Positions 8,962 to 18,062 of a stretch of 64,000 bases of DNA are shown in pieces. The position numbers were made by a program, and so were the translations under genes. The notes beneath the pieces were generated by a model, which saw only the letters and a program-made list of their open reading frames with translations, was not told the origin of the DNA and did not search any database. Source of the stretch: Brevibacterium sediminis (GTDB lineage: Bacteria; Actinomycetota; Actinomycetes; Actinomycetales; Brevibacteriaceae); assembly GCF_013623905.1 (NCBI RefSeq), contig NZ_JABKDD010000001.1, forward strand, positions 248,001 through 312,000, given 5' to 3'. Every line of letters starts with the position of its first letter. Position 1 is the first letter of the stretch.

Positions 8962-10086
8962 TCAGACCAATCCGCGGCGTGCGGCTTCTTCGGCGGCCTC
9001 CACGTAGGAGTGGGTCTTCGCGGCCTGGTGCTCGGCGAAGACCTGCCGGACGGTCCCCGACTTCGACCTCATCACCAGGGAATGCGTGGTGACGTGGCCA
9101 CCCTGGAACTTCACTCCGTCGAGCAGGTCGCCGTTCGTGATGCCTGTGGCGACGAAGTAGCTGTTGTCACCGGTGACGAGGTCATCGGTGTTGAGCACCT
9201 GATTGATGTCGAGACCGGCCTTGGCAGCGGCCTCGCGCTCTGTGTCGTCCTGCGGCCACAGACGGCCCTGGATGACTCCGCCGAGTGCTTTGATGGCGCA
9301 GGCGGTGATGATGCCTTCGGGGGTACCGCCGATGCCCATGAGCATGTCGACGCCGGTTCCGGGACGACAGGCGGCGATGGCTCCAGCGACGTCGCCATCG
9401 GTGATGAGCTGGATGCGAGCTCCGGCGGCGCGGATCTCATCGATCATCTGCTGGTGGCGGGGGCGGTCGAGGATCATCACCGTCACCGAGGCGGGATCTT
9501 TCGTTCCCTTCGCCTTGGCAACGCGGCGGATGTTCTCAGCGATCGGCAGACGCATGTCGACGGCATCAGCGGCATCGGGGCCGGTGACGAGCTTCTCCAT
9601 GTAGAACACGGCCGAGGGGTCATACATCGCACCGTCTTCGGTCACAGCCATGACCGAGATCGCATTGGGCATGCCCAGAGCGGTCAGGCGAGTGCCATCG
9701 ATCGGGTCGACAGCAACATCGCAGTGCGGTCCTCCGCCGTCGCCGACCTGCTCGCCGTTGAAGAGCATCGGAGCTTCGTCCTTCTCACCTTCGCCGATGA
9801 CGACGGTGCCGGCCATGCGGACGGTGGAGATGACATTGCGCATCGCGGCCACGGCTGCTCCGTCGGCTGCGTTCTTGTCGCCGCGGCCGACCCAGGGGGC
9901 GGCGGCGATGGCTGCGGCCTCGGTGACTCGGACGAGCTCCAGAGCCAAGTTGCGGTCGGGAGCATCCGACTCGACCTGAGCCTTCTGTGACCATGAGTCG
10001 GTCACTGCGACAGGCGGAGCCTCCTCATCAACTCGTCCTCGGTCATGGTGAGATTTCACGTCAACAGGCTCTTTGGAGTCACTCAT
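8962..10086 (-). CDS. glpX: Class II fructose-1,6-bisphosphatase (GlpX)
   Basis: About 374 residues. Metal and substrate motifs of class II FBPases are present: [21 protein letters not shown] and G-I-G-G-T-P-E-G. It hydrolyses fructose 1,6-bisphosphate in gluconeogenesis; in actinomycetes GlpX is usually the only FBPase. I start at ATG 10086, which has GGAGG very close upstream. The reading frame extends to 10152, and the conserved domain begins about 50 residues in, so the exact start is uncertain. Divergent from the DUF4245 gene, as in Rv1099c/Rv1100. Confidence 0.93.
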   Translation of the reverse strand: MSDSKEPVDVKSHHDRGRVDEEAPPVAVTDSWSQKAQVESDAPDRNLALELVRVTEAAAIAAAPWVGRGDKNAADGAAVAAMRNVISTVRMAGTVVIGEGEKDEAPMLFNGEQVGDGGGPHCDVAVDPIDGTRLTALGMPNAISVMAVTEDGAMYDPSAVFYMEKLVTGPDAADAVDMRLPIAENIRRVAKAKGTKDPASVTVMILDRPRHQQMIDEIRAAGARIQLITDGDVAGAIAACRPGTGVDMLMGIGGTPEGIITACAIKALGGVIQGRLWPQDDTEREAAAKAGLDINQVLNTDDLVTGDNSYFVATGITNGDLLDGVKFQGGHVTTHSLVMRSKSGTVRQVFAEHQAAKTHSYVEAAEEAARRGLV

Positions 10087-10284
10087 GCCTCCAATTGTGC
10101 CACCCCTGTGATCGAGGTCGCGACAGCGGTGTCCGCTTGTGGCCGCAGTCACGTCCTCGGGCCGGAATTGGCCCTTCGCGCGCGAGCCGAGGACAATGGC
10201 GGTGTGAATGTCCGAAATGCTGCCGACGAGACGGGTACTCGAACGGTCGTCGACGAGGCGACGCCGAGTCCTAGGGGAGAGTCC

Positions 10285-10854
10285 ATGGCTGATGAGTCCG
10301 GAGTGATGCTGCCGGGGTCCCGGGAAGAGATGCGCTTCCTGCGCAAGAACTCGAACTGGGTCAATATGGTCATCGCGATCCTCGCCTGTCTCGCAGTCGC
10401 CGTCGGGATCCTGTTCCTCGCCCCGCAGCCCGAAGTCGACTCAGAACGTGTCGTCGACTATCAGGGGATCGCCGAGCAGTCCCAGGGCAACGCCGATTTC
10501 GACCTCATCGTTCCGCAGATCCCGCGCGGATGGACGTCGAACGAAGCCAGCCTCGACCGCGTGGGCGACTCCGAATACACCTCGTGGTACATGTCGTTCA
10601 TCGGCCCCGACGACCAATGGGTGAGCATCGAACAGGCCGAAGCCAGCGCGAACTGGGCGAAGCGGAAGACCGACGAGGCTGTCGCTGCCGAGAAGGTGAC
10701 CGTCGGCGGCGCCGACTTCCAGATCTACCGCACTGAAGAGGCGAAAGAATACTGGGTCTCGCACAAAGGCGATATGTATGTCGTTCTGACTGCCACCGCT
10801 GCGCCGGACACCGTCAACAGCTTCGCCGATCAGGTCGCCGCCGAACTCAAGTGA
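10285..10854 (+). CDS. DUF4245 membrane-anchored protein (Rv1100-like)
   Basis: 189 residues with a hydrophilic N-terminus, one membrane helix near residues 25-45 ([14 protein letters not shown]) and an extracytoplasmic domain carrying W-T-S-N-E-A and W-Y-M-S-F-I-G, typical of DUF4245. Function unknown. The ATG at 10285 has GGGGAGA 4-5 nt upstream; the upstream extension of the frame lacks such a site. The divergent glpX neighbour is the conserved context. Confidence 0.82.
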   Translation: MADESGVMLPGSREEMRFLRKNSNWVNMVIAILACLAVAVGILFLAPQPEVDSERVVDYQGIAEQSQGNADFDLIVPQIPRGWTSNEASLDRVGDSEYTSWYMSFIGPDDQWVSIEQAEASANWAKRKTDEAVAAEKVTVGGADFQIYRTEEAKEYWVSHKGDMYVVLTATAAPDTVNSFADQVAAELK

Positions 10855-10893
10855 ACTCGGCGGCCCTGGCTGAACTTCGGCTGACCCGGAGAC

Positions 10894-11133
10894 CTATTCG
10901 GTGTCGTCCGAGGTCTCCTCACGGGCCTTGTCAAGGCGCTCCCGCGCTCCGTCGAGCCACGCCTGACACCGGTCGGCCAGAGCCTCGCCACGCTCCCACA
11001 GCCGCAGTGACTCTTCGAGCGGCAGATTGCCGGTCTCCAAACGCTTGACGGTCATGACGAGTTCTTCGCGCGCCTGCTCGTAGCTGAGCGTGCTGATATC
11101 GGGCTGGTCCTGTTGTGTTGTCGGTTCGGTCAT
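10894..11133 (-). CDS. xseB: Exodeoxyribonuclease VII small subunit
   Basis: 79 residues, the usual XseB size, with the helical hairpin L-S-Y-E-Q-A-R-E-E-L, V-K-R-L-E-T-G-N-L-P-L-E-E-S-L and L-W-E-R-G-E-A-L. Several XseB copies bind each XseA and are needed for its single-strand exonuclease activity. The ATG at 11133 is preceded by AAGGAG. It lies just downstream of xseA on the same strand, so the two are probably one transcript. Confidence 0.93.
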   Translation of the reverse strand: MTEPTTQQDQPDISTLSYEQAREELVMTVKRLETGNLPLEESLRLWERGEALADRCQAWLDGARERLDKAREETSDDTE

Positions 11134-11185
11134 CGGTGTCTCCTTCGCAGAGTGTGTGAAACGTGTACAGAGTGTGGAGTTGTAG

Positions 11186-12493
11186 TCAATCGTCGGTCGT
11201 CGAATCGTCGGACTCCGGAGTGACCTCGGTGATATCGGCGTCGAACCGACCACGAGCGACCCGGACATGGACGCTGTCGCCGGCGGCGACTTCGGCGGCA
11301 TTGCGAACGGCCTGACCGTCGTCGGTCTGCACCACGGCGTAGCCGCGCTCCAACGTCCGCAGGGGAGAGAGGGACCTGGCTTGGGAACGAAGATGCTGGA
11401 TCTCGTTCTGAGCCTGGATGAGCAGTCCGTTCGTCGCCTGCAGACTGCGGCGGCGGATCATCGTCAGCTCGTTCTCATGCGCGGTGATCATCGTCTGCGG
11501 TTCGGCGAGCACCGGCCGTGAGCGCACGGCGGTGAGCATCTCCTGCTCTCGATCGAGGATGCGATTGACGGCAGCTTCGAGCTCGGCGCGGGCACGCAGC
11601 AGATTCATGCCTTCCTCGGCGACATCCGGAACGATCCTCTTTGCGGCATCCGTGGGTGTTGATGCCCGCATGTCAGCGACCTCATCGAGGATGGGCCGGT
11701 CCGCCTCGTGTCCGATCGCAGAGACGACCGGTGTCTGCGCGGCGGAGACGGCACGGACGAGGGCTTCGTTGGAGAACGGCAGGAGGTCTTCCATGCTGCC
11801 GCCGCCGCGGGCGATGACGATGACATCGATCTGCGGGTCCGCGTCGAGTTCGGCGAGGTTCTTCATCACTCCCGGCACGGCATCCGGTCCCTGCACGGCA
11901 CAGTTGCGGACTTCGAATTCGGCGGCAGGCCAGCGCAGATGCACATTGCGGATGACGTCCTTCTGGGCATCCGAATCCCGTCCGGTGATCAGCCCGATCC
12001 GGTTCGGCAGGAACGGCAGGCGCAGCTTCCGGTTGGGATCGAAGAGCCCCTCGGCGCCTAGCTGCTTCTTCAATCGTTCGAGGCGGGCGAGGAGTTCGCC
12101 GAGGCCGACGGCGCGGATATCGTTGGCCCGCATCGTCAGCCGACCGGTCTTCGTCCAGAAATCGGCTTTGAGATTGGCGACGACGTGGCTGCCCTCGGTC
12201 AGAGGAGCCCCGGTGCGGTCGAGGACGTTCTTCCAGATCTGGACCGGCAAGGACATCTCGACATCGGTGTCGCGCAGGGTCAGGTAGCTGGCCTTGCCGC
12301 GATGGTTGAGCTCGACGACCTGCCCTTCGATCCACACGCTCGACATGCGGTCGATATAGGACTTCATCTTCGAAGACAGCAGACTCAGCGGCCACGGATT
12401 CTCCGCTGTGGTCTCGGCTGCAGTGGCGGCGAGCTCCTTCTGCTCGGCCGTTTCACCGAGCGTGCCGGGAGTGCCGGAAATTCTTTGCGCCAT
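11186..12493 (-). CDS. xseA: Exodeoxyribonuclease VII large subunit
   Basis: 435 residues. An N-terminal OB-fold (about 35-130, with V-W-I-E-G-Q-V-V-E-L) for single-strand DNA precedes the nuclease domain with L-I-T-G-R-D-S-D-A, V-I-V-I-A-R-G-G-G-S and S-A-I-G-H-E-A-D-R-P. A coiled coil and a final strand with R-G-Y-A-V-V complete the family pattern. ExoVII degrades single-stranded DNA from both ends. It is divergent from ispH, as in Rv1108c/Rv1110. Confidence 0.95.
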   Translation of the reverse strand: MAQRISGTPGTLGETAEQKELAATAAETTAENPWPLSLLSSKMKSYIDRMSSVWIEGQVVELNHRGKASYLTLRDTDVEMSLPVQIWKNVLDRTGAPLTEGSHVVANLKADFWTKTGRLTMRANDIRAVGLGELLARLERLKKQLGAEGLFDPNRKLRLPFLPNRIGLITGRDSDAQKDVIRNVHLRWPAAEFEVRNCAVQGPDAVPGVMKNLAELDADPQIDVIVIARGGGSMEDLLPFSNEALVRAVSAAQTPVVSAIGHEADRPILDEVADMRASTPTDAAKRIVPDVAEEGMNLLRARAELEAAVNRILDREQEMLTAVRSRPVLAEPQTMITAHENELTMIRRRSLQATNGLLIQAQNEIQHLRSQARSLSPLRTLERGYAVVQTDDGQAVRNAAEVAAGDSVHVRVARGRFDADITEVTPESDDSTTDD

Positions 12494-12572
12494 TTAAGTC
12501 CCCTTCCGAATCCCAAGCCTAACGAACGCCACCGACACAGCCCATTCCTGGCCGCAGTCGATGCCTCCGGCT

Positions 12573-12587
12573 TAGACTGAACGGGTG
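12573..12587 (+). promoter_or_regulatory. TAGACT -10 box of leaderless ispH
   Basis: TAGACT at 12573-12578 ends 6 nt before the GTG start, and no ribosome binding site lies between. A TANNNT box at this spacing places the transcript start at or next to the start codon. The -35 is not evident. Confidence 0.6.
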
Positions 12588-13601
12588 AGCGTCGTTTCAG
12601 TACCTGCCCCGACCATTCCGCGCCGGCGTCTGGCACCTGGCGAGATCCGCACTCCGGTCAATGCAGACAAGAGGGTGCTGCTGGCCGCACCGCGCGGCTA
12701 CTGTGCCGGCGTAGATCGTGCTGTCATCGCCGTCGAGCGCGCCCTCGAACACTTCGGCGCACCGATCTATGTCCGCAAGGAGATCGTGCACAACCGACAT
12801 GTCGTCGAGACCCTGTCCGAACGCGGGGCCGTCTTCGTCGATGACACCGATGAAGTCCCGGAAGGTGCTCGGGTCGTGTTCTCCGCTCACGGAGTCTCAC
12901 CGGCCGTGCACACCGAGGCTGCCCAGCGTTCGCTGTCGACGATCGATGCGACATGCCCGTTGGTGACGAAAGTCCACAAGGAAGCCATCCGGTTCGCCCG
13001 GGACGGCTTCCGCATCCTCCTCGTCGGCCATGCCGGGCATGAAGAGGTCGAAGGCACCATGGGCGAGGCGCCGGAGCACATCACACTGGTGCAGAGCCCG
13101 GAAGAGGCCCGCACCATCGAGGTTCCCGATGCCGAGAAGCTGGTGTGGATCTCACAGACGACCTTGAGCGTGGACGAGACCATGGAAACGGTTGAGATCC
13201 TGCGTGAGCGCTTCCCGCACCTGCAGAATCCACCCAGCGATGACATCTGCTACGCGACACAGAACCGGCAGGTCGCGGTGAAGAAGGTCGGGCCCGACGC
13301 GGACCTCGTTATCGTCGTCGGGTCGGCGAACTCCTCGAACTCCGTTCGCCTCGTCGAAGTCGCTCTCGAACACGGGGCGAAGGCTGCCTACCGTGTCGAC
13401 TTCGCCCGCGAGATCGACGAGACATGGTTCCACGACGTGGCCACGGTCGGTGTCACCTCAGGTGCGAGCGTTCCGGAGAACCTCGTCCTAGACGTGCTGC
13501 AGCTGCTGGCCGAGTACGGATTCGGCACCGTCGAAGAGGTCGTCACCGCCGAAGAGGACCTCATCTTCTCGCTGCCGAAGGAACTGCGCAAACTCGGCTG
13601 A
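12585..13601 (+). CDS. ispH: 4-hydroxy-3-methylbut-2-enyl diphosphate reductase
   Basis: 338 residues. The three cysteines that hold the [4Fe-4S] cluster are visible at about C40 (R-G-Y-C-A-G-V), C124 (D-A-T-C-P-L-V) and C222 (D-I-C-Y-A-T-Q-N-R). The substrate motifs [14 protein letters not shown] and S-A-N-S-S-N-S also match. It makes IPP and DMAPP in the last step of the MEP pathway, feeding for example the prenyl synthase at 4349. The GTG start is probably leaderless. Same position as Rv1110. Confidence 0.96.
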   Translation: MSVVSVPAPTIPRRRLAPGEIRTPVNADKRVLLAAPRGYCAGVDRAVIAVERALEHFGAPIYVRKEIVHNRHVVETLSERGAVFVDDTDEVPEGARVVFSAHGVSPAVHTEAAQRSLSTIDATCPLVTKVHKEAIRFARDGFRILLVGHAGHEEVEGTMGEAPEHITLVQSPEEARTIEVPDAEKLVWISQTTLSVDETMETVEILRERFPHLQNPPSDDICYATQNRQVAVKKVGPDADLVIVVGSANSSNSVRLVEVALEHGAKAAYRVDFAREIDETWFHDVATVGVTSGASVPENLVLDVLQLLAEYGFGTVEEVVTAEEDLIFSLPKELRKLG

Positions 13602-13673
13602 GCTGAGCAATTCCGCTGCGTGACGCGACGGGGACTTCCACGACTCAACGGAGTCGACAAACGCTGTCGATTC

Positions 13674-14870
13674 TCAACTTGTCCCCGTCTGCCGACCGCG
13701 CAGATGAGTCGGACCACGATCATCGAAGTCCATGGCCCGCGGCCGACTGAGTTCCTCGGCGCTGATGCCGCGAGAACGAGTATCGAGTTCGGCCACGGCG
13801 TCGAGCTCGTCGGCGACGATTCCCGTCGAGGGGAACTTTCGCGCGGTGACGAGGAAGCGCGACTCCAGCGAGGAGACGAACCGGTTGTAGTCCTCGACCG
13901 AGCGGTCCAGGCTGGCACCCATCCGTGACACGTGGGTGACAAGGGTGCCGATACGTTCGTAGAGTTCCGTGCCGAGTCGGAGCACTTCGGCCGCCGAGGT
14001 GGACATATCCGCCTGCCGCCAGTTGAGCGCCACGGTCTTCAACAGCACCAGCAGAGTCGCTGGTGAGGCGAGGACGACGTTCTTGCCCAGTGCATGATCG
14101 ATCATCTTCGGGTAGCTTGCCGCGGCCGCGGAGAGCAGACCGTCGGTGGGCACGAAGCAGACGACGAAGTCGGGGGAGGCATCGAACGCCTTCCAGTACT
14201 CCTTCGACGCCAGGGCATCAACATGGCGCAACAGGGCGCGGGCATGGTCCTGACCGCCCGTGCCGGAGTCGGCCGCCTCGACGGAGTCCTTGTTCATCCG
14301 TGCCGACAACGGTGTCTTCGCATCGATGACGATCGTGCCGCCACCGGGCAGATGGACGACCATATCGGGGCGCTGGCGCTTGCCGTCCCGGTCGGCGCTG
14401 ACCTGCGTGTCGAAGTCGACGTGGGGGAGGAGGCCGGCATATTCGACGATGCGTTTGAGCTGGACCTCGCCCCAGTCTCCACGGTGGGTCGTCGAATTCA
14501 AAGCGTTGGCCAGTGACCCAGTCGATTCCTGGAGGCGGAGGTTCTGTTGGCTGAGGTGCCCGATCTGGGAGTTCAGTCGGGTGATCTGTTCGATCTGCGT
14601 GCGGTCCTGGGAGTGCAGGTTCTCCTGCAGATTCTTCACGCTTGCCGCCAACGGCCCGATGGCGGCAGTGATCTCACCGGCCATCTGCGCATCGGCTTCG
14701 AGATCTTCGGTGCGCTCGGACAGGATGCGTGACGTGGTCTCGGCGCGAGTGAGTCTCTCGAGATAGCGGGAACGGGTGAGACTGCGGCCGAGGAGGAATC
14801 CGAGCACGGCGGCGAGGACGATCGCCACGATGAAGACGATGATGACTGCGGATGCGGGGAAAGCATTCAT
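13674..14870 (-). CDS. rmuC: DNA recombination protein RmuC
   Basis: 398 residues. An N-terminal membrane helix (about 8-28) precedes a coiled coil and the RmuC domain with R-G-D-W-G-E-V-Q-L, P-D-M-V-V-H-L-P-G-G, D-A-K-T-P-L and F-V-P-T-D-G. The family belongs to the PD-(D/E)XK nuclease superfamily and limits inversions at short inverted repeats. The ATG at 14870 begins directly with the membrane helix. The mycobacterial equivalent, Rv1111c, lies between ispH and ychF too. Confidence 0.9.
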   Translation of the reverse strand: MNAFPASAVIIVFIVAIVLAAVLGFLLGRSLTRSRYLERLTRAETTSRILSERTEDLEADAQMAGEITAAIGPLAASVKNLQENLHSQDRTQIEQITRLNSQIGHLSQQNLRLQESTGSLANALNSTTHRGDWGEVQLKRIVEYAGLLPHVDFDTQVSADRDGKRQRPDMVVHLPGGGTIVIDAKTPLSARMNKDSVEAADSGTGGQDHARALLRHVDALASKEYWKAFDASPDFVVCFVPTDGLLSAAAASYPKMIDHALGKNVVLASPATLLVLLKTVALNWRQADMSTSAAEVLRLGTELYERIGTLVTHVSRMGASLDRSVEDYNRFVSSLESRFLVTARKFPSTGIVADELDAVAELDTRSRGISAEELSRPRAMDFDDRGPTHLRGRQTGTS

Positions 14871-14928
14871 GATCCCAGGGTGACAGAGGGCACTGACACG
14901 AGAATTCGAGGACCACCTCGGCGACGGC

Positions 14929-14945
14929 TAGACTTGGATACCGTG
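14929..14945 (+). promoter_or_regulatory. TAGACT -10 box of leaderless ychF
   Basis: TAGACT at 14929-14934 ends 8 nt before the GTG at 14943 and no ribosome binding site is visible, so the mRNA probably begins at or very near the start codon. Confidence 0.55.
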
Positions 14946-16046
14946 GCTTTGACTATTGGAATCGTGGGACTGCCCAATGTTGGCAAGTCGACCATGTTTA
15001 ACGCACTGACCAAGAACCAAGTTCTCGCGGCGAACTACCCGTTCGCGACGATCGAACCGAACGTGGGCGTGGTCCCGCTGCCGGACGAGCGACTCACGCG
15101 ACTGGCTGAGATCTTCGGCTCCGAACGCATCCTCAATGCCACCGTCGACTTCGTCGATATCGCTGGAATCGTGCGCGGCGCCTCCGAAGGGGAAGGCCTG
15201 GGCAACCAGTTCCTCGCCAACATCCGTGAAGCCGATGCGATCTGCCAGGTCATCCGCGGATTCGTCGACGACGATGTCGTCCACGTCGACGGCAAGATCA
15301 GCCCCGCCGATGACATCGATACGATCAATACCGAGCTCATCCTCGCCGACCTCCAGACATTGGAGAAGGCTCGGCCCAGGATCGAGAAGGAAGTCAAGGG
15401 CAAGCGCGCTCCTGCTGAGCAGCTGACTGCGATCGATGCCGCCACCGAGATTCTCGAAGGCGGGCGGACGCTCTACCAGGCGATGCAGGCCGACAAGTTC
15501 GATGTCAGCGCCCTGCGTGAGCTGCAGCTGATGACGGTCAAGCCCTTCCTCTACGTGTTCAACGTCGACGACGAGGTGCTCGCCGATGAGGACAAGAAGA
15601 ATGAGATGCGGGCACTGGTGGCTCCCGTCGAAGCCATCTTCCTCGACGCGAAGTTCGAGTCCGAACTCGCCGAACTCGACGAGGAGGAAGCCCGGGAGAT
15701 GCTCGAATCGACCGGCCAGGAAGAGAGCGGACTCGATCAGCTCGCCCGAGTCGGCTTCGATACCCTGGGTCTGCAGACCTATCTGACGGCCGGGCCCAAG
15801 GAATCCCGTGCGTGGACGATTCCGAAGGGAGCCACCGCCCCCGAGGCGGCCGGAGTCATCCACACCGACTTCCAGAAGGGCTTCATCAAGGCCGAAATCG
15901 TGTCCTTCGATGATCTTGATGCGAACGGTTCGATGGCTGCCGCGAAGTCCGCCGGCAAGGTCCGGATGGAAGGCAAGGACTACATCATGGTCGATGGGGA
16001 CGTGGTGGAGTTTCGTAGCGGATTAACCTCTGGTGGAAAGAAGTGA
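14943..16046 (+). CDS. ychF: Redox-regulated ATPase YchF with altered C-terminus
   Basis: 367 residues. The G1 motif G-L-P-N-V-G-K-S-T, the HAS-type switch region D-F-V-D-I-A-G-I-V-R-G-A and the N-V-D-D region are followed by a C-terminal TGS domain. YchF/OLA1 binds ATP at the ribosome. Family members usually end D-G-D-V-x-x-F-R-F-N-V; here the protein reads D-G-D-V-V-E-F-R and then S-G-L-T-S-G-G-K-K before the stop, so the last conserved residues are replaced. Lost F-N-V ends recur downstream. The stop overlaps the GTG of the next gene by one base step (GTGA). Confidence 0.95.
   Translation: MALTIGIVGLPNVGKSTMFNALTKNQVLAANYPFATIEPNVGVVPLPDERLTRLAEIFGSERILNATVDFVDIAGIVRGASEGEGLGNQFLANIREADAICQVIRGFVDDDVVHVDGKISPADDIDTINTELILADLQTLEKARPRIEKEVKGKRAPAEQLTAIDAATEILEGGRTLYQAMQADKFDVSALRELQLMTVKPFLYVFNVDDEVLADEDKKNEMRALVAPVEAIFLDAKFESELAELDEEEAREMLESTGQEESGLDQLARVGFDTLGLQTYLTAGPKESRAWTIPKGATAPEAAGVIHTDFQKGFIKAEIVSFDDLDANGSMAAAKSAGKVRMEGKDYIMVDGDVVEFRSGLTSGGKK
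16002..16015 (+). repeat. ychF-end repeat, copy 1 (in ychF)
   Basis: GTGGTGGAGTTTCG encodes V-V-E-F-R in the ychF frame; the family sequence stops being conserved directly after it. It is the left boundary of the island. Confidence 0.7.
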
Positions 16047-16891
16047 GCGTTGTTCCGGTGTACAGCATTGCCAAGGCTTACACGGCTGTCGCGGTGCTTC
16101 GCTCCTTCGATGTCGATGGGCAGCTTGGTGAGCTGGTTCCCGCTTTGCCGGAGTCCCTTCGCCCGGTGACTGTGCGTGCCCTGCTGAGCCACACCTCGGG
16201 CCTCAACGACTACTTCGGGTGGGCGGATTACCGCGTAGCAGTAGAAGCGCGTGACGATGCGTGGGAGATCGACCGTGTTATCGCAGGCGCAGTCGTTGAT
16301 CGTGCTGGCCGGTTCCGGTACTCCAATATCGGTTTCTCCCTGCTGCGACTTGCTCTTGAGTACGACGAATCCGCAGACTTCTTCACCGCAATCTCCCGTC
16401 GAGTACTCCAGCCGCTCGGTGTTGTGGCCTTCCCCTTCGCGTCCCGTGGCGACTGGCGCGCCTGCACGCACGAGTCAATCGGGGAAGAGCTTCGTGCTTA
16501 CGATCCCGGATGGGTATTCACAGGTACGTTCGCTGCTGAGCCTGACGAAGCGGCCCGGGGAATCGCGGCGGTCATGCGCGGCGAACTTGGCGACGATATT
16601 CCCCACTTGATGATGCAATCGGTCCCGGTCAACGCTCCGGCCCGGCACCCACTGTCACCCCATGCCGGATACGGCCTCGGGATCATGAGCAAAGGCGAGC
16701 CGGTGACACTCGTTGGTCACGGCGGTCAGGGACCAGGCTTCAACCTCTTCGCCGCAGCGAGTGCTGATGGACTCCGTTGGAGCGGGCGGGTCGCAGAGGG
16801 CCAACGGGAGGATTTGGACCTGATCCAGTCATGTGTCGATGATGTCGAGAGCCGGGACGGGCACGCAGTTGAGTTTAGGTTCAATGTATAA
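16043..16891 (+). CDS. Serine hydrolase (beta-lactamase/class C fold), N-terminally short
   Basis: 282 residues. It has S-I-A-K at 8-11 (the SxxK nucleophile motif), L-L-S-H-T-S-G-L near 47-54, Y-S-N at 93-95 and H-G-G near residue 230, so all three active-site motifs of the penicillin-binding-like serine hydrolases are there. Relatives usually have several dozen residues before SxxK; here only seven remain, so the 5' end may have been lost when it joined ychF. The GTG overlaps the ychF stop, and GGTGGAAAG in the ychF tail serves as ribosome binding site. It ends A-V-E-F-R-F-N-V, i.e. its own last codons are a ychF-type end. Substrate unknown. Confidence 0.75.
   Translation: MSVVPVYSIAKAYTAVAVLRSFDVDGQLGELVPALPESLRPVTVRALLSHTSGLNDYFGWADYRVAVEARDDAWEIDRVIAGAVVDRAGRFRYSNIGFSLLRLALEYDESADFFTAISRRVLQPLGVVAFPFASRGDWRACTHESIGEELRAYDPGWVFTGTFAAEPDEAARGIAAVMRGELGDDIPHLMMQSVPVNAPARHPLSPHAGYGLGIMSKGEPVTLVGHGGQGPGFNLFAAASADGLRWSGRVAEGQREDLDLIQSCVDDVESRDGHAVEFRFNV
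16868..16891 (+). repeat. ychF-end repeat, copy 2
   Basis: Codes V-E-F-R-F-N-V and a TAA stop, exactly the expected last residues of YchF, but here fused to the end of the serine hydrolase frame. Confidence 0.75.
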
Positions 16892-16932
16892 AGGCCCTGG
16901 TCAGAAGGGTGTTTGGATCGAACTCTCGTGCG

Positions 16933-16953
16933 GGTGAGCTTCGATTCAACCTG
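16933..16953 (+). repeat. ychF-end repeat, copy 3 (degenerate)
   Basis: Codes G-E-L-R-F-N-L without a stop, 45 bp after copy 2. The short distance suggests a decayed or emptied unit. Confidence 0.5.
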
Positions 16954-17025
16954 TGCGATCCGCGTGCGCGGTTGGACAATACAAGCGTTGCCTCGCGGGG
17001 CTTCGGGTGCGTAGTCTCCATTGAT

Positions 17026-17808
17026 GTGGACGATCTGATCCAGACGGTACTCGACCGAGTGCTCACGGCCGATCCCGGTGGGATCGTCGGGGTGTACCTC
17101 TATGGCTCCAGTACGACGACGGGGCTCGGCCCGGAGAGTGATGTCGACCTGCTGCTGGTGACTCGCAGGGCACTGACGTCTCAGGAGCGGGCATCGTTGG
17201 TATCCACTTTGCTCGGGCTTTCGGGGTGGAAGGGGCATGCCGACGTATTTCCGGAGGTCGCGAACCGTCGCCCGCTTGAGGTGACGAGCTTGGTCACGGC
17301 TGACCTCAAGCCGTTGGTCGCTGCGCCGTGGCGTGACTTCCAGTTCGGGGAGTGGCTCAGGGGCGACTTCGTCCAGGGCTATGTGTCCGAGCCGGAGCGC
17401 GATCCGGATGTGGTGATCCTGCTGGCGACAGCTTTGGCATCGCACCGGGTGCTGCACGGGGCGGCGCTGGACACTCTGGTCACTGATGTGCCCTTCGCGC
17501 TCCTGAAGGACGCGCAACTGGCTGCACTGCCGGCGCTCGTCGACGATCTGGATGGCGAGCCGCGCAATGTTCTTCTGACGCTGGCGCGTGCGCTTCATAC
17601 CGTGGAGACCGGAGCGATAGTCGCCAAGGATCAGGCGGCAGCTGTTGCGGCGAGGCGCGTCGATCCCGCTGGGGCGGATCTGCTTCTTGCTGCCGCTCGC
17701 GAGTACCTAGGCGAGGGGCAGGTCGACTGGGATCGTGAATCGAGTCAGGTGTCGTCTCTGGCGCAGTCGTTGATCACGCTGATCCAGCGAACATCTGCGG
17801 AGGCGTGA
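17026..17808 (+). CDS. AadA-like aminoglycoside (3'')(9) adenylyltransferase
   Basis: 260 residues from the GTG at 17026, the size of AadA (about 260). The nucleotidyltransferase motif L-Y-G-S-S followed by S-D-V-D-L-L-L places the catalytic aspartates near 39 and 41. The family's W-R-D-F-Q-F-G-E-W-L-R, R-N-V-L-L-T-L-A-R and A-R-E-Y-L-G motifs are present in order. AadA enzymes adenylylate streptomycin and spectinomycin; substrate range here is unproven. The frame is open further upstream to 16909 and includes ychF-end copy 3, but the extension has no homology to AadA. No good ribosome binding site precedes 17026. Confidence 0.78.
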   Translation: MDDLIQTVLDRVLTADPGGIVGVYLYGSSTTTGLGPESDVDLLLVTRRALTSQERASLVSTLLGLSGWKGHADVFPEVANRRPLEVTSLVTADLKPLVAAPWRDFQFGEWLRGDFVQGYVSEPERDPDVVILLATALASHRVLHGAALDTLVTDVPFALLKDAQLAALPALVDDLDGEPRNVLLTLARALHTVETGAIVAKDQAAAVAARRVDPAGADLLLAAAREYLGEGQVDWDRESSQVSSLAQSLITLIQRTSAEA

Positions 17809-17878
17809 ACGTACACACGGACATCACCGGGCAACCAGCTGTGCGGATCCGGTGACAGAGGTTGGAACGTGCCTGAAC

Positions 17879-17905
17879 GTGGTCGAGTTCCGTTTCTCGA
17901 ACTGA
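17879..17905 (+). repeat. ychF-end repeat, copy 4
   Basis: Codes V-V-E-F-R-F-S-N and TGA. It lies alone in the 254-bp gap between the aadA-like gene and tetR. Its upstream part (CGTGCCTGAAC) also resembles that of copies 5 and 6. Confidence 0.7.
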
Positions 17906-18062
17906 ACCCATGGGCGTATTCCCGCTGGCGAGGGATGTCGAACGCGCTCCATCATGCCGTGCACCAGGCGATCCGGGAGGATCGTAGAAGAGGTCCCTGG
18001 TTGGGAACCCGGGAGATCCGGGAGCGGCCGACGGTGGGCTGTCGCGCCTGCCCGCGCATGGG

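Noticed and set aside
8833..9990. 385-codon frame opposite glpX
   Set aside because: Antisense shadow of glpX; no motif and skewed composition.
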